A stretch of 64,000 nt of DNA from Tribonema minus (lineage: Eukaryota > Sar > Xanthophyceae > Tribonematales > Tribonemataceae): positions 124,001 through 188,000 of the forward strand of contig JAFCMP010000118.1 of the NCBI GenBank assembly GCA_017506865.1. Reading direction: 5' to 3'. Under the pieces are notes generated by a model. It was not told the DNA's origin. It was given only the letters and a program-made list of their open reading frames with translations, and did no database searches. This document shows positions 20,555 through 31,649 of this stretch, piece after piece. The translations under genes were made by a program, and so were the position numbers. The number at the start of each line of letters is the position of its first letter. Positions within the stretch are counted from its first letter, which is position 1.

Positions 20555-21648
20555 GTATGTATACACATTGCCATCACCATTTTGCCCAGTGATCAGACGA
20601 CAGGACACAGAGGAGGGTTGCGGGCAGAACAATTTCAAGTGTACATGCAGGCTATTAGCCAGTCTATATAGTGTTCATGAATGTCATGACTGCTTGCCCC
20701 ATTGAATTTGCGTGCTTTTTCATGATGTTTACGTCATGGGATGCCGTGTGAAGCTGTACAATACGTTGACGCAAGCTTTTTGATTGCATAGGCAACCCGG
20801 CCTCCCTTGGGCCTTTAGAAATACAAGTCCATACGTACAATACTTGTAGATGCCACAATGCCTCATTTTGAAACCAAGTGGTTAGCGCGTGTGGGGTGCA
20901 GGGGAAACGGCAGCGGGGGGGCACATTCATGTCATGCAGTTCTGCCGAAGTCAGTAGCATAGCATTCGATTTGTTGTGATGCTGCCTCCAGGCCTGACAT
21001 GGGATGACATGAAAACCAGCGGCCAGACAGCATGTGGTGGTCAGGGCGGGGTGCGAAATTGTGCCGTACAGCACTTGAGCCAACGCACCGTGTGTTGTTA
21101 CAGCGTCGTGCACTGGCAGATGAATACTGGAGAGGAAGACCAGTCACGTCATGGGGCATGCGAGTGTGTGGCAAAGATCCCACTGAGCAGGGCTTGATGC
21201 AGGCGCCTTCATGGAGCAGGTTGCTTTGGGGGGGGGGGGCACTGTGAAGCGGGCATGGACGGAAGCCACTCGCGCCATCTGAGAGCTATTTTTTAACGTA
21301 GATGGACTCAAACCTCAAGCAAGTGGATTTTCACATACAGATGACCTGGGAGCACAACGATCAGCTCCAAGACCACTAAACACTGATGTGCAGAATGCGC
21401 AAGTGGCAAAGTGCCATGACTTGTTGTATATCATGGCCTAGCTGCATTTTGTATATCATGGCCTTCCTGCATTTACGTCCAATGGAGTCGACCAAACAAC
21501 CGTTTTTTCCCAAGAGTAACGGCTGTTTGAAAGGTTACCGGTCGTGTGTCTCAGTTGGCGATGGCTCAGTCTCTGTGTGTGGTGTGGTGCGAGGTTGCGC
21601 CTCGCTGAACTAGCGCGGATGTGGTGGCTATTCCTGAAGGCTCTACGG
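20555..21648 (+). repeat. Segmental duplication, right copy
   Basis: This is the direct-orientation partner of 14452-15372. It has the same three blocks in the same order, at 20560-20705, about 21300-21485 and 21500-21648. It is longer by about 170 bases because of an extra segment between blocks 1 and 2. A TGTATATCATGGCC motif is locally duplicated within it (21426-21463). Confidence 0.75.
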
Positions 21649-22008
21649 TCGTAGTAAGGCGGTGCAGCGACTGGTGGTTAAAGTAAGGGATAACGCTGGA
21701 TACACTTGGAGCGGCAGCGTGTGTCGGATAGGCACAGACCCGCTTCGGTGGCCTTCTGAAAGAACCTGGGCTTTCGGAACTGCCAGAGCGCTTTGCTCAG
21801 AGGCGCTGATGCTGCATCTCTTGAGCAAAGCGCACTGGTACCCCCGGAAGACTGCAAGAGCGCTTTGCCCCACCGGCTGACCAGCCTAAATGTAGAGCTT
21901 TAGCTCTGCACTTCCCTAGAGAGGGTGTCACAACCCCAGGCCACTTCCGCTTGCTAATGGTCTCAACGTGGTGGGCGACGATACTGGGCAGCACCTGAAG
22001 GAGCCGTG

Positions 22009-22225
22009 CGGCGAGTGGAGCTGGGCATCTTGGAGCTGAGCTTGGCGATGGGACCGAGGTGGGATTTTTGGATTGGGCACCTCGAAGCGAGAACAAGAGG
22101 GGGACGCGAGGCTGGATTAAAGGAGCGGCGCAGCGAGTGGAGTTGGGCATCATTGGAGCTGGGCTTGGCTGTGGGACCGACTCGGAGGTGGGCTGTTTGG
22201 AGTGGGCAAGTTGTAGCGGGAGCAA
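22009..22225 (+). repeat. Two-copy tandem repeat, ~120-bp period
   Basis: The units at 22009-22098 and 22128-22225 share GCGAGTGGAG.TGGGCATC, TTGGAGCTG.GCTTGGC, GTGGGACCGA and GGAGGTGGG, and both end in AGCGGGAGCAAG-like sequence. No domain is recognisable on either strand. Confidence 0.65.
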
Positions 22226-22634
22226 GTGTGGAAGCGGGAGCGCTGATGGCAGCAAGCCAGTGGACGACGCAGAGCACAGCGCTGAGGAGGGAAGGTGAGA
22301 GCAGTTTTGAGGAACAATGTTTTGCTGGCTGCCATGAGTAGTTCTAAGTTTGCGCCAGTCGTTGTCAGTTTGCATTGCTCTGGTGTATGTACTGTAGTGT
22401 TGTTTGTTCTTGTACCCTATTGGCCAGCTGGAATCCCTAAATCCTCTGCAACCATCTGCCTACCACTGCGTAGTACACGTGCTCACCTCAGCATGCATTT
22501 GCCCTGCCTCGAGTCAACAGGTGTGTTGCCTACCTACCTACCCTCCTTTGCGCTGGAGCTTCCCCCGCACCTGGGGGAATGCTTCTGCCCACCAGGGGCA
22601 GGTGAGGCTTTTGAATGCTCTGCTTTTGCCACAT

Positions 22635-22735
22635 TAGGGTGATGGTTAGAGTTAGGGTGAGGTTTAAGGTTAATTTGCCGCATTAGGGTTATGATTAGGG
22701 CAAGGGCAAGGATTAGGGTTGGGGCTAGGGACGCT
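22635..22735 (-). repeat. Interstitial telomere-like repeats
   Basis: Several TTAGGG and TTAGAG/TTAGGT variants (ATTAGGGTGATGGTTAGAGTTAGGG and following) run through about 100 bases. The tract is degenerate, so it is not a chromosome end. Confidence 0.7.
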
Positions 22736-24032
22736 GCAGTGAGCACTGTGACCCCAAGCGTTCTGTTTCAAGTGAAACAGAAGACGCGTCTTGCACCGCT
22801 GTCGTCTTCAATCCTCTGCGGTTTACTATCCAGTGCATTTGCGACGCCAAGCAACTTTTAAGCATGCTCTACGCGAAGGCTAGCAATGGATACTTCATTG
22901 CGTTTTCACCACGTGCTTCTTCAACTTGAGCGCATCTGCCATCAGTGCTCAACTCATCACCAATCGCCCACCTCTCTTTCACTACTGACCCGCTTTTGCG
23001 GTGTGCACTGCTGCGCTTGTCTCTTTGCTGTGCATGCCATGTACTGCGCGGAGGACCGAGCGCCCCTGGAGTCCCTCTTGGGCCCCATTTCTATACCTAC
23101 CTTTAGGGGGATGGGGGGGGGCTCCGCTGACGCGTGGGGGTCAACATCACCCACACAGATCAAGGCATTGCCAGGTCTCCAAGATGGCAGGCATATCGTT
23201 GCTGTCACGTTGCACGCGGTGGCACGGGCGGCTGTACTGTGCCTGTACTATTGTTGTACTGGAGGCGCACTCTCATAAGTGTTCGGGGGTTGCCACGTGC
23301 CTGCCTGGCGATGCGCAACGTGCGCTGGCGTGGCGCTTGGAAGTGATGCAGCCTTCCGTTCTCCCTGACTTGCCATACATCAACATTTTGCCGCCGTAAA
23401 TAACATTTGAGATTCACGGTCTCTGGGCCCGCCAGTACTTTCGTGGCATGCGCGCTGCCTGCGTTGTTCTCTCGTCGCGCTGTCGTCATCGATTTGATGA
23501 AGCACGCATGCTTTAGACAATGCGCATTTGATGAAAAGATTGCAGAACTCACCGTGCCAGTCCCGACAGTCGCGACCATGCAGTATTCCTCTCAAGCGTT
23601 GAAAGCATGCAGAGCAAATGCAGTTCTCGGTATGCGGTGATGGCATTATGTGTCTAATCAGCCTGCTTGCTGCACCCCACAGATGGTCCTGTGCTGTGGC
23701 ATTGCGCCTCACCTAAATCTAATCTCAAGTGGTGCGGTCTGCATTGCTGGTTGTTGCAGTCTGCTAGAATGCAACATCAATATTGCACGGAACATCGTAC
23801 TGAGCCGGTACCATGTCATGAGAGCAACAAAACACACACATGCTTGCGCATAGGAATGGAAGTGATGTTACAAAAGCACAGCAAAGCCTGTATGCCAGCT
23901 CATGATTGCTGAGTCAATCATGCCAAATGTGGTCTCGAAGTCAAGTGCACAACTTCAATTTCAATGATGAAGTTGTATATTATGTCCTGGACCGCATGGG
24001 TTGAGCACACGATAATCGGGCAATAACTAAAT
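22736..24032. other. No gene recognised; includes the retrotransposon 3' trailer
   Basis: Open frames in 22.9-23.4 kb show no recognisable domain. Positions from about 23920 to 24032 follow the ORF2 stop codon of the minus-strand retrotransposon and are probably its 3' untranslated region. I could not find a poly-A tail or target-site duplication that fixes the element's end. Confidence 0.4.
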
Positions 24033-27000
24033 CTACGGAGGGGCCGGCGGTTCGGCGCTGGCCGGCGAGGGCCGCGGCGCTTGCAACAGTGCGATGCGGC
24101 GGTAAGCACTGACGTCGCCATCAGGGGCAATGACTGCGTTCCAGTTGTCGAACACGACACGTGTGAGCGCGCGCTGTAGCGCGAGGGAGGTGCGGCGGCG
24201 CCAGAAGGCAACGCGCTGCGAGAGATTGTAGCTGCCCTGCGAGCTCTGCTCGGCGAGTGCGTGTAGCAGCGCTTGTGTGTCGCATGACATAGCGCCGAAG
24301 TGGCCAAAGGCTGCGGAAAATAGGGTGTGTGTAGTGGGGTCCAGGGCCCCTGAGACTATGTATGTGTCTATCTTTTCCTGCGAAGCCGATTCAAGCACGC
24401 GCTGCACATCGCGCGCGCCCCCCTGAGCCTGACGGAGGCGGGAGGGACATGAGCTGTCACGTATGGTGACGTCTATGCAACAAGCTACTTCAAAGCCGCC
24501 GCGCAGTTTAGTGCACCGGCCTGCCGCTACCGCGTCAGCGCTCGGCTGCACTTTAGGGACTGGAAGGCAGATCTGGTTGCTGCCGAAGACGATGTCCACG
24601 AACTTGTTGAACCCGTGGCGCGCCGCGTAGCGGCGGAAGGGGGCAAGGGTGTCCCGGTCGAGACCGCGGAGGTGGGCCACCTGCTTGAGCAGCTGAAAAA
24701 GCGCGTCTGCGAGCAAGTTGTGTCGCGTGACGTTGAGCCCTTGTGTGCAGCGGCGCAGGTGGGCACCTGACTCCACTGTTTTATGACACTTGGGGCACCG
24801 CGCCGCAGTGGAGGCGGGGCGCTCCACGCCCAGGTGGCGCCGCAGCGTCTCGCGGAATTCCGGCGGCGACATGGTCTCCGCTGGGTCAGTGCTCGGCAGT
24901 TGTGCCAAGAAACCCATGGCCCCCTTAGAGGCACCGCTGCGCCACGCCGCGACTGCTTCCAACGCATTTGCTGCTTCAAGCCGGCGCAGCTGCGTGGCGG
25001 CGAGCGCTGCGTCTAGCACCCGTGATAGCGCGGCTTGACGCCGCGGCAGCACGGCGGCCGGCGGGGTCTGGGCGGAGCCTGGCTCGCGCGCCGCCGCTGG
25101 CGCAGCGCGCAGCGCGGCGCGCGCCGGCGCGAGTCCGCATGCCCAGCCCCGCAGCTCCGCCTGCCCGTTGCAGCAGATCGCGCAGTGCCCGCCACGCGCC
25201 GTCGTCCTGGCGCCAGTCCTGGTACCAGACCGAGGGCAGGAGCAGTGCGAGGGCCGCTGCGGCATCATCGCTGCCGCTGCGCAGCTGCTGCAGGCAGGTA
25301 GCTATCTGAGTGAAGGTGAAGCCGTAGCGGGCGTGCTCTAGGACGCGGCTGCGTGCCGCCACTGGAAACGCCGCCAGTGCCGGTCCCATGCACTCGAGGG
25401 TACGCGCAGCAAATGCGGCACATGCACGCGGCGCCGCGCCCAGCACGCCAAAGCCGCCGCTCCCCAGCCGCAGATGCACGCGTACCTGCTGATGTGCTAG
25501 TAGCGTCACCGGGGCCTCGCCACCCCAGTCGGCGCCGCGTACCCATGCCACTGCCGCCGCCCACAGAGAGGGCGGTGCCGCCGCCGCCGCAACCGCCGGC
25601 GGGCTGCGGCAATTGCCACCAGCCGCCGGCGCGCCCTCGTGGGCCGGCGGCGTAAGGCCCGCCGATGGCTCCTGCGCCAGCGCCGCCACGGCCGCCAGCG
25701 TGATGGCGTCGAAGCGCCGTAGCTCCTCGTGCGTGAGGGATGGCGCCGTGTTGCGCGCGACATGCCCTGCGCGGGCGGGGACAGCAAGACGCAGAATCGA
25801 GAAGGCAGCCTGCACATCCTCCATCTGCACCAGCTCCGCCACCAGGCGGTCGGTGCCGGGGGCACGAAGGGTCGCCGCTACGTGTGTGCGCACGAAGTCC
25901 TCGGTGCCCACCGGCACCCCCATCAGCGTGACGCCGTCGTCACATACTGGTACGGGGACATCGGCGGCGGCGAAGACGGCGGCGGCGCGCGCGCGAGCGC
26001 CGCCTGAGGCCGGCACCAGCGCTGCGCATTTCGTGACAGTCAGTGACGTTGACCTGAATGTTCAGCTCGCTCAGCGCCTGTTGTATAAAGCAGAAAGCGC
26101 GGCCAACGTGGCCGAGCACTGGCGCGTCACAGCTGGGCGTCATGATGGTGAGGTCATCGAGGTAGCCCGGAAGCGCCAGCTGCGGGAACTTGGCGCGGGC
26201 AGCCACCATGGTGCCGCGCAGTGCCAGCGCGAACAGCAGCGGCCCCAATGGGTCGCCCTGCTGCACGCCCTGTTGGGAGAGGATGATGCCGGCGTCGGCG
26301 TGCCCATCTAGGCCAAATTGTAGCCAAGGGGCCCGCCCGGGGCCGTAGATGTGCTCGACGTAGCCGTACAGGCCAGGCAGATGCTCGGCCACCGCAGTGA
26401 GGACTGCCGAGCGCGACAGCGCGTTGAAGGCATTACTGCCGTCAATGGCAAGGAGCACGCCGCCGCACTCATAGGTGAGCTGCACCATGAGCGCCACCCT
26501 CTCCGCGCCCCCCCGCGCGCCGACCCCAAACTGGCCAATGGGTTCTAGCAGGCTGAGCGCGGAGACACGGTCTCGGGTGTCCGTGCAGAAGGTGCGGGCG
26601 AACAGGCGGCGGATGGTGTCGCCGCACGCGATGGGGCGCGCCTTCTCGCCCACAGCGCTGAGGCGCGCGGCTGCATCATGGAGGCACCAAAAGGGGGCGG
26701 GCAGCGTGGCGGGGGTGGAGTACGCCGTGGTACCCAGCCACGCCAGTAGCTCAAGGAGCCAGTCAACCATGTGCCCCGACGTGTGCGCCGTGTGCCGGAC
26801 GCACTGCTGGAGGTGGGAGTTGCGCAGCCCAGAGGGACCGGCGGCCGAGCCAGGGTTGGCGGCGAGGATGGCCTCACGTAGCCCGTCCGCTGTGAACGAA
26901 GCGCAGTTGAGTGGTGCCGGCGCCGCCAGCGCCGCCGCCGCCACTGAGCTGCGCGCCCGCGATGCCGCGGCATCCAGCTTCGCACACGCATCGCCAGCTG

Positions 27001-28225
27001 GGTGTTTAGCCTGCAGTTTATGCAAGGTAGCGGAGTCGCGGGGGGCAGATGTGTCAGCACCCTCCGCCAGCAGCCGCGCGGCGCGCCTGACGCCGCCCGG
27101 CTGCCGCGCCGTCGCCGCCGCGCGCTCGCGGACTGCCGCCGCCGCCTCCGTCATGGACCTAGCGCGACGCGCGCACGCACGGGCGGCGCCACGGCGGCAG
27201 AAGGCCAGCGCTGTGCGCGTGAGTAGCTCCAGCTCGCCTGCCGCGAAGGCCGTGAAACGGTGCGCCCGCGGCAAGGAGCCGTCGGGCACTAGCAGCAGGC
27301 ACGGCAGCAGATGCAGCAGCTTGCACCATGCACCCGCTGTAGCGGACGCCTGCGCCGCTGCCTCGGCACCGTGCGCCTGCGCTACCGCCGTTTGCGCCTC
27401 CCGGAGGCCCACCAGCGTGGCCGTCAAAGCGGCCGTGAAGTCCGAGCGGTGCTCCAGGCGAATGCGGCGGCCAACCACCAGTTGCTGCTGCAGTACGTAG
27501 TCAAAGGAGAGTTCGTCCAGCGCTGCGCGCGCGGGCGAGAGCGGCGCGAGCGTCCAGAGCGGAAGCGCGCTGCGCCACGTTGGCCCTGCAGCAGCCACCG
27601 CGGCAGCTGCGCGGGCGCCGGGGCCGCGCGTGCCGCCACTGGCTGTAGGGAGGGGGAGAATGGGGGGCAGAGGCGCGACGCCGCGAGGCAAGCGCGGCCG
27701 CTGCGTTGTGCTCGCGGGCCGGGATTTGTCGAGGTGCTTGCGCAGGTGCAACTTCGTGAGCACGCACCCGGGCTCGCCGCACGAGACGCATGCGCAGAGT
27801 ACCAGCTCAGGTTCCACGGCGCGGTAGGTGCCCTCGCCAGCGCGATGGAGGGTCAGACACTCGGCGTCAATCACCTGCATACGCATGAGGAAATCGGCAG
27901 GCATATCCGGATGCTCGCGGCGCTGGTGATCCGCCAGCGCCGTGGCGATGCGGCGCGCCAGCGCCGGCGACGCTGATGTCTGCGCGGTGAGCGTGTGCGC
28001 CTCCCCGTTCCTGCGGAGGCGCGGTTTGGGCACTGGCACCCGAAAGAGGCAGCCAGTGTCATGTAAAGGGCAGCGCGGATAAATGGCAGCCGTTGCAGGC
28101 TGAGCGGGCGCCTGCACTGCCTCGGGCTGCGCCGGATCTGTGCCCGCCGCGGCAGCCGCTGCTGCAGCAGCAGCTGCCGCAAGGGCCGCTGGTGCGGCTC
28201 CCCCTGAAGTAGAGTCGAACATCAT
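24033..28225 (-). pseudogene. Retrotransposon ORF2: reverse transcriptase with zinc fingers and probable restriction-like endonuclease (frameshifted)
   Basis: Reading starts at ATG 28225. C2H2-like motifs lie near residues 52-105 (CPLHDTGC ... HQRREH) and 146-164 (CVSCGEPGC ... HLRKH). RT motifs are intact: AIDGSNAFNALSR (motif A), GVQQGDPLGPLLFALAL (motif B) and the catalytic YLDD at about residue 688 (26153-26164). The frame breaks at 26033-26047, where GTGAC-AGTCA-GTGAC on the plus strand looks like a 10-base insertion; beyond it the next frame resumes with KCAALVPASGG. A second break lies near 25150-25200. The final frame (to TAG 24033) holds CPKCHKTVESGAHLRRC (C-x2-C-x8-H-x3-C), RHN, and an SADAVA ... 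CIDVTIRD stretch placed like the endonuclease core of R2-type elements. The breaks suggest an inactive copy, unless they are assembly errors. Confidence 0.85.
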
Positions 28226-28258
28226 TACGATGAATGAGGGGAGCGCCGCACCGGCGGC

Positions 28259-30808
28259 TTACAGGCCCGAGGCGCCGCCGCCTCCCTCCGGTGGCGGCGG
28301 CGGCGCCGTCAAGGTGGAGAGGAAGCGGTCGGCGGCGGACTGACCCTGAGGCAGCCCGCGCGCAGGGCGTGCAGCGGGGGGTTCCGCCGCCGAGCCCGGC
28401 GTGCGCTCAGCAGCCGTGCGCTTGCGGCTGGGGCGGGGTGTGCCACTGTCGGACATAAGCGCGCTGCTGTCACTGGCAGGCATGGGGGGCTGCCCGCTGC
28501 GCGAGGGGGAGGCGCTGCAGCCGCTGCCGTGCCGAGCCGCTGGCGACGATGCGCGCCGACACCGCGAGCGCCCGCGTGAGCAGGAGCGCGGCGGCTGCCG
28601 CGGCGCCGCCGCTGCCTCCGGTGCCACCGCGGGGTCTGCTGCCGCACATGCGGCCGCTGCCGCTGCCGCGCCGGCAGCACCTACAGCAGGCGGCGGCGCG
28701 CCCGCCGCCTCCGCCGCGGCGGCGCCCGCCGCCGCCGCGCCCGCCGCCTCCGCCGCGGCGGCGCCCGCCGCCGCCGCGCCTGCCGCCTCCGCGCCCGCCG
28801 CCGCCGTTGCCCCGTCCGCCGCCACCGCCGCCGCCGCGCCAGCCGCTTCAGAGCTAGCCTCAAGGTCTCCCGCTACGGGCATGGTGGCCACCGCGCCGGC
28901 GGCGTCCGCCGCCGGCACCGCCACGCGCGCAGCGCGCGCCGCTTCCGCTGTCAGCTGCGCCTCGAGTCGAGCGGTCGCCGCAGCGTTGCGCACCTGCTCT
29001 CCTTCGCGCAGGCTCCGTTGCTGCGCCGCCAGCCGTTCCGCACGAACTTGCTCTGCCAGAGACCGGTCACGATCGGCCTCAGCAGCCCGCTTTCCCGCCT
29101 CGGCGGCTGCCAGCAGTTTTGTCAGTGCCTTGACCTGCTGCTGCAGCCCCTTCCGCGCGGTCCTCCCCTCCATGATGGTCCCCTGCAGCTGCTGAATGCG
29201 CTGCTCCTGGCCCAGCTGCGCAGGGTCCGCGTCGGCCGCCGCCGGCGGCGGCGAGGCGCCCGGCGACGCGCTCGCCCGCGCGGGTGTCGAGGCGGCGGCA
29301 GCGTCCGTCACGGCGGCGCCGGTCGCCGCCGGCGCTGGGGGCTGCGAGGCGGCGGCGCCGGTGGGCGCACGCTGTGTCGCGGCGGCTGCCGCCGCGGCTG
29401 GAGCCGCGGCTACCGCAGGGTCACCGGCAGCTGTGCCAGTGGCGACAGCTGGCGTGGTGCAGATGGCGGGGAGCGTGGTGTGTGCGCAACGCGCTGCCCG
29501 GCACTGCTGACCTGGGCGCGTGAAGTGCCGTCGCAGGCAGGACGGGCACGCCGTCAGATTATCTGGGCCCAGCAGCCGCAGCGCTACTTCCGTGCCGTCC
29601 ACCGTGCATAGGACCGAGTGCGCGAGTTGCCGCGCCACGCCGCGGGCCACTGTGAGCTCCCAAACACCAGCGGCGCCTGGCGACGCCGCCGACGCCGGCG
29701 CCGCGGATGAGGCCGCACCGCCAATGCCCACGCCGCAGGTCTTCACAGCGCTGGCCAGCAGCAGAAAGGCGGCGGAAGTACCGCCGCCGCCCGCCCGCAA
29801 GCGCACCGGCGCGATGGGCACGCCAGGAGCTGCGAGTGCGGGCGCAAGCAGCATTGCAAGCTGCGCTGCAGACCACGCAGCTGGCGCGCCGCGCACAGTC
29901 ACCGTGACCGGGGCGCTCATGTCACCAGCGCGGGCGATGCGCAAGCGGAAGCCGCTGAAGCTGAAGTCAGCGGAGTCGCCGGCCGCGCCGAGAGCCGCGT
30001 CAACGAGCGCAGCCGGCGCACGCAAGCATAGCACGCGGAAGTCATCGCGAGGCGACAGCGGCGCCAGCGTCTCTGCACCCTTGAGCAAGGATGCAAGCGA
30101 GGCAGCGTCTACGGCGCCCGCCCTCGCCGCCTCATGCATGTACGTGAGCGCCGTCGCTAGCAGCTGCTGGCGCCCCCGCGTGAGTCGGGCGCGGCGCTGG
30201 GCGGCCGCCGCTGGGGTGCTGCGCTCGCGCTTGTGAGGCTGACGGGCCGGCGCGAGCTCCGCTAACAGTGCGCGGACACTGGCCGGCAAGGCAGCCAAGT
30301 GCTCCCGGTTGTAGCAGGAGACGGAATCCACCGTAAAGGATGTGTAGTCCGCGCCAGCTGCCGCAGCAGGCGGTACAAACGGCTGTCCTTCTACTGTCTG
30401 GCGGCCCTGCAGGCGCGCTGCCGCTGCCATGAGGCGACCCGCAGCGGCTCCGCCCTTGCGCCCCGCCGCTGCTACAGCGGGGGGAACGAAGAAGTACTGC
30501 TCCTGATCAGCAGCCTGAAACATCGCGCGTGCCTGCTGGTCCAGTTGCTCCTGCGTGAAGGCGGACGAGGCAGCAGTGTAGCTGCCTCGGGGCGTGAAGT
30601 AGGCTGCATCGTGGCCGTGCAGCAGCCGTGCCTCCTCCCGAAGCAGGTTGCTCTTCGCTGTAAGCGACGGGGCTGTTGTCGCGGGTTTGGCGGCTGTGGC
30701 CGCCCACGAGGCAGCAGCGGCGGGAGGGGTGGTCGCGCGACCAGTTGGACCAGCTGGCGTGTCGCCAGTCGCCGCTGGCAGCACCACCTCCATCGCTTCA
30801 GATGCCAT
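28259..30808 (-). CDS. Retrotransposon ORF1 protein (coiled coil, zinc knuckle, Ala-rich)
   Basis: One open frame of 849 residues runs from ATG 30808 (MASEAMEVVLPAATGD) to TAA 28259-28261. An upstream in-frame extension exists in this copy, but the start at MASEAM is the one preserved in the two partial copies at 31.2 and 32.2 kb. Near residue 418 CPSCLRRHF ... CRAARCAH forms a Cys/His cluster like a nucleic-acid-binding knuckle. Residues ~530-630 (EQRIQQLQGTIMEG..., heavy in A, E, R, Q, L) predict a long coiled coil for oligomerisation. An Ala/Pro/Gly low-complexity stretch follows, then a basic tail (RPSRKRTAAER). ORF1 proteins of this kind bind element RNA. It ends 33 bases before ORF2. 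Confidence 0.8.
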   Translation of the reverse strand: MASEAMEVVLPAATGDTPAGPTGRATTPPAAAASWAATAAKPATTAPSLTAKSNLLREEARLLHGHDAAYFTPRGSYTAASSAFTQEQLDQQARAMFQAADQEQYFFVPPAVAAAGRKGGAAAGRLMAAAARLQGRQTVEGQPFVPPAAAAGADYTSFTVDSVSCYNREHLAALPASVRALLAELAPARQPHKRERSTPAAAAQRRARLTRGRQQLLATALTYMHEAARAGAVDAASLASLLKGAETLAPLSPRDDFRVLCLRAPAALVDAALGAAGDSADFSFSGFRLRIARAGDMSAPVTVTVRGAPAAWSAAQLAMLLAPALAAPGVPIAPVRLRAGGGGTSAAFLLLASAVKTCGVGIGGAASSAAPASAASPGAAGVWELTVARGVARQLAHSVLCTVDGTEVALRLLGPDNLTACPSCLRRHFTRPGQQCRAARCAHTTLPAICTTPAVATGTAAGDPAVAAAPAAAAAAATQRAPTGAAASQPPAPAATGAAVTDAAAASTPARASASPGASPPPAAADADPAQLGQEQRIQQLQGTIMEGRTARKGLQQQVKALTKLLAAAEAGKRAAEADRDRSLAEQVRAERLAAQQRSLREGEQVRNAAATARLEAQLTAEAARAARVAVPAADAAGAVATMPVAGDLEASSEAAGAAAAVAADGATAAAGAEAAGAAAAGAAAAEAAGAAAAGAAAAEAAGAPPPAVGAAGAAAAAAACAAADPAVAPEAAAAPRQPPRSCSRGRSRCRRASSPAARHGSGCSASPSRSGQPPMPASDSSALMSDSGTPRPSRKRTAAERTPGSAAEPPAARPARGLPQGQSAADRFLSTLTAPPPPPEGGGGASGL

Positions 30809-30937
30809 GAAACGACTTGAAGTTGAAAGTGGGGCGGGTGCCCCGCCCCTGAGACACTGTGGCGCCCTCGCTGAGGGTGCCGAGCGTTGGCTGAACAGCA
30901 GGCACACAGGGTGGGATTCACCAACGTGGCGTCAGCA

Positions 30938-31045
30938 AAATCAGAACAAGGAACAAGGGTGGATTTTGCTCAGAACAAGGGTGGATTTTGCAAAATCAGA
31001 ACAAGGAACAAGGGTGGATTTTGCTCAGAACAAGGGTGGATTTTG
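30938..31045. repeat. Two 54-bp tandem units at the palindrome centre
   Basis: AAAATCAGAACAAGGAACAA followed by GGGTGGATTTTGCTCAGAAC and GGGTGGATTTTGC is present twice in tandem (30938-30991 and 30992-31045). It separates the inverted 5' ends of the two element copies on either side. Its GGGTGGATTTTGC motif recurs inverted at the outer junction near 32320-32337. Confidence 0.8.
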
Positions 31046-31649
31046 CTGACGCCACGTTGGTGAATCCCACCCTGTGTGCCTGCTGTTCAGCCAACGCTCG
31101 GCACCCTCAGCGAGGGGCAGCCGCCACAGTGTCTCAGGGGCGGGGCACCCGCCCCACTTTCAACTTCAAGTCGTTTCATGGCATCTGAAGCGATGGAGGT
31201 GGTGCTGCCAGCGGCGACTGGCGACACGCCAGCTGGTCCAACTGGTCGCGCGACCACCCCTCCCGCCGCTGCTGCCTCGTGGGCGGCCACAGCCGCCAAA
31301 CCCGCGACAACAGCCCCGTCGCTTACAGCGAAGAGCAACCTGCTTCGGGAGGAGGCACGGCTGCTGCACGGCCACGATGCAGCCTACTTCACGCCCCGAG
31401 GCAGCTACACTGCTGCCTCGTCCGCCTTCACGCAGGAGCAACTGGACCAGCAGGCACGCGCGATGTTTCAGGCTGCTGATCAGGAGCAGTACTTCTTCGT
31501 TCCCCCCGCTGTAGCAGCGGCGGGGCGCAAGGGCGGAGCCGCTGCGGGTCGCCTCATGGCGGCGGCAGCGCGCCTGCAGGGCCGCCAGACAGTAGAAGGA
31601 CAGCCGTTTGTACCGCCTGCTGCGGCAGCTGGCGCGGACTACACATCCT
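31039..31649 (+). mobile_element. Inverted partial copy of the retrotransposon 5' end (copy B)
   Basis: On the plus strand this repeats the element leader and the first ~160 codons of ORF1 (ATG 31179, MASEAMEVV ... GRQTVEGQPFVPPAAAAGADYTS), nearly identical to the minus-strand original at 30300-30942. It keeps a five-base GCTGC in the leader that the main copy lacks. Coding stops abruptly at 31650, where the sequence switches to the opposite strand's copy. Confidence 0.85.

Larger units (their letters stand above)
24033..30942 (-). mobile_element. Non-LTR retrotransposon, two ORFs, minus strand
   Basis: On the minus strand, from a 5' end near 30942 (GATTTTGCTGACGCCACG...), a leader of about 130 bases is followed by ORF1 (30808-28259), 33 non-coding bases, then ORF2 (28225-24033). 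There are no long terminal repeats. ORF2 carries two N-terminal zinc-finger-like motifs, a reverse transcriptase and a C-terminal CCHC with a probable restriction-like endonuclease. That layout is typical of the R2/R4/NeSL/CRE side of the non-LTR elements rather than the APE-type L1 side. At ~6.9 kb it appears nearly full length, but ORF2 is frameshifted. Confidence 0.85.

Noticed and set aside
22886..23278. 130-codon plus-strand frame
   Set aside because: Cys/His/Leu-rich translation without domain, repeat or splice support; likely chance.
25613..28182. Several long plus-strand frames across the retrotransposon
   Set aside because: They are shadows of GC-rich ORF2 and carry no recognisable domains, while the minus strand has intact reverse transcriptase motifs.
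28401..29611. Plus-strand Ala/Pro-rich frames over ORF1
   Set aside because: Low-complexity mirror frames of the ORF1 Ala/Gly region.
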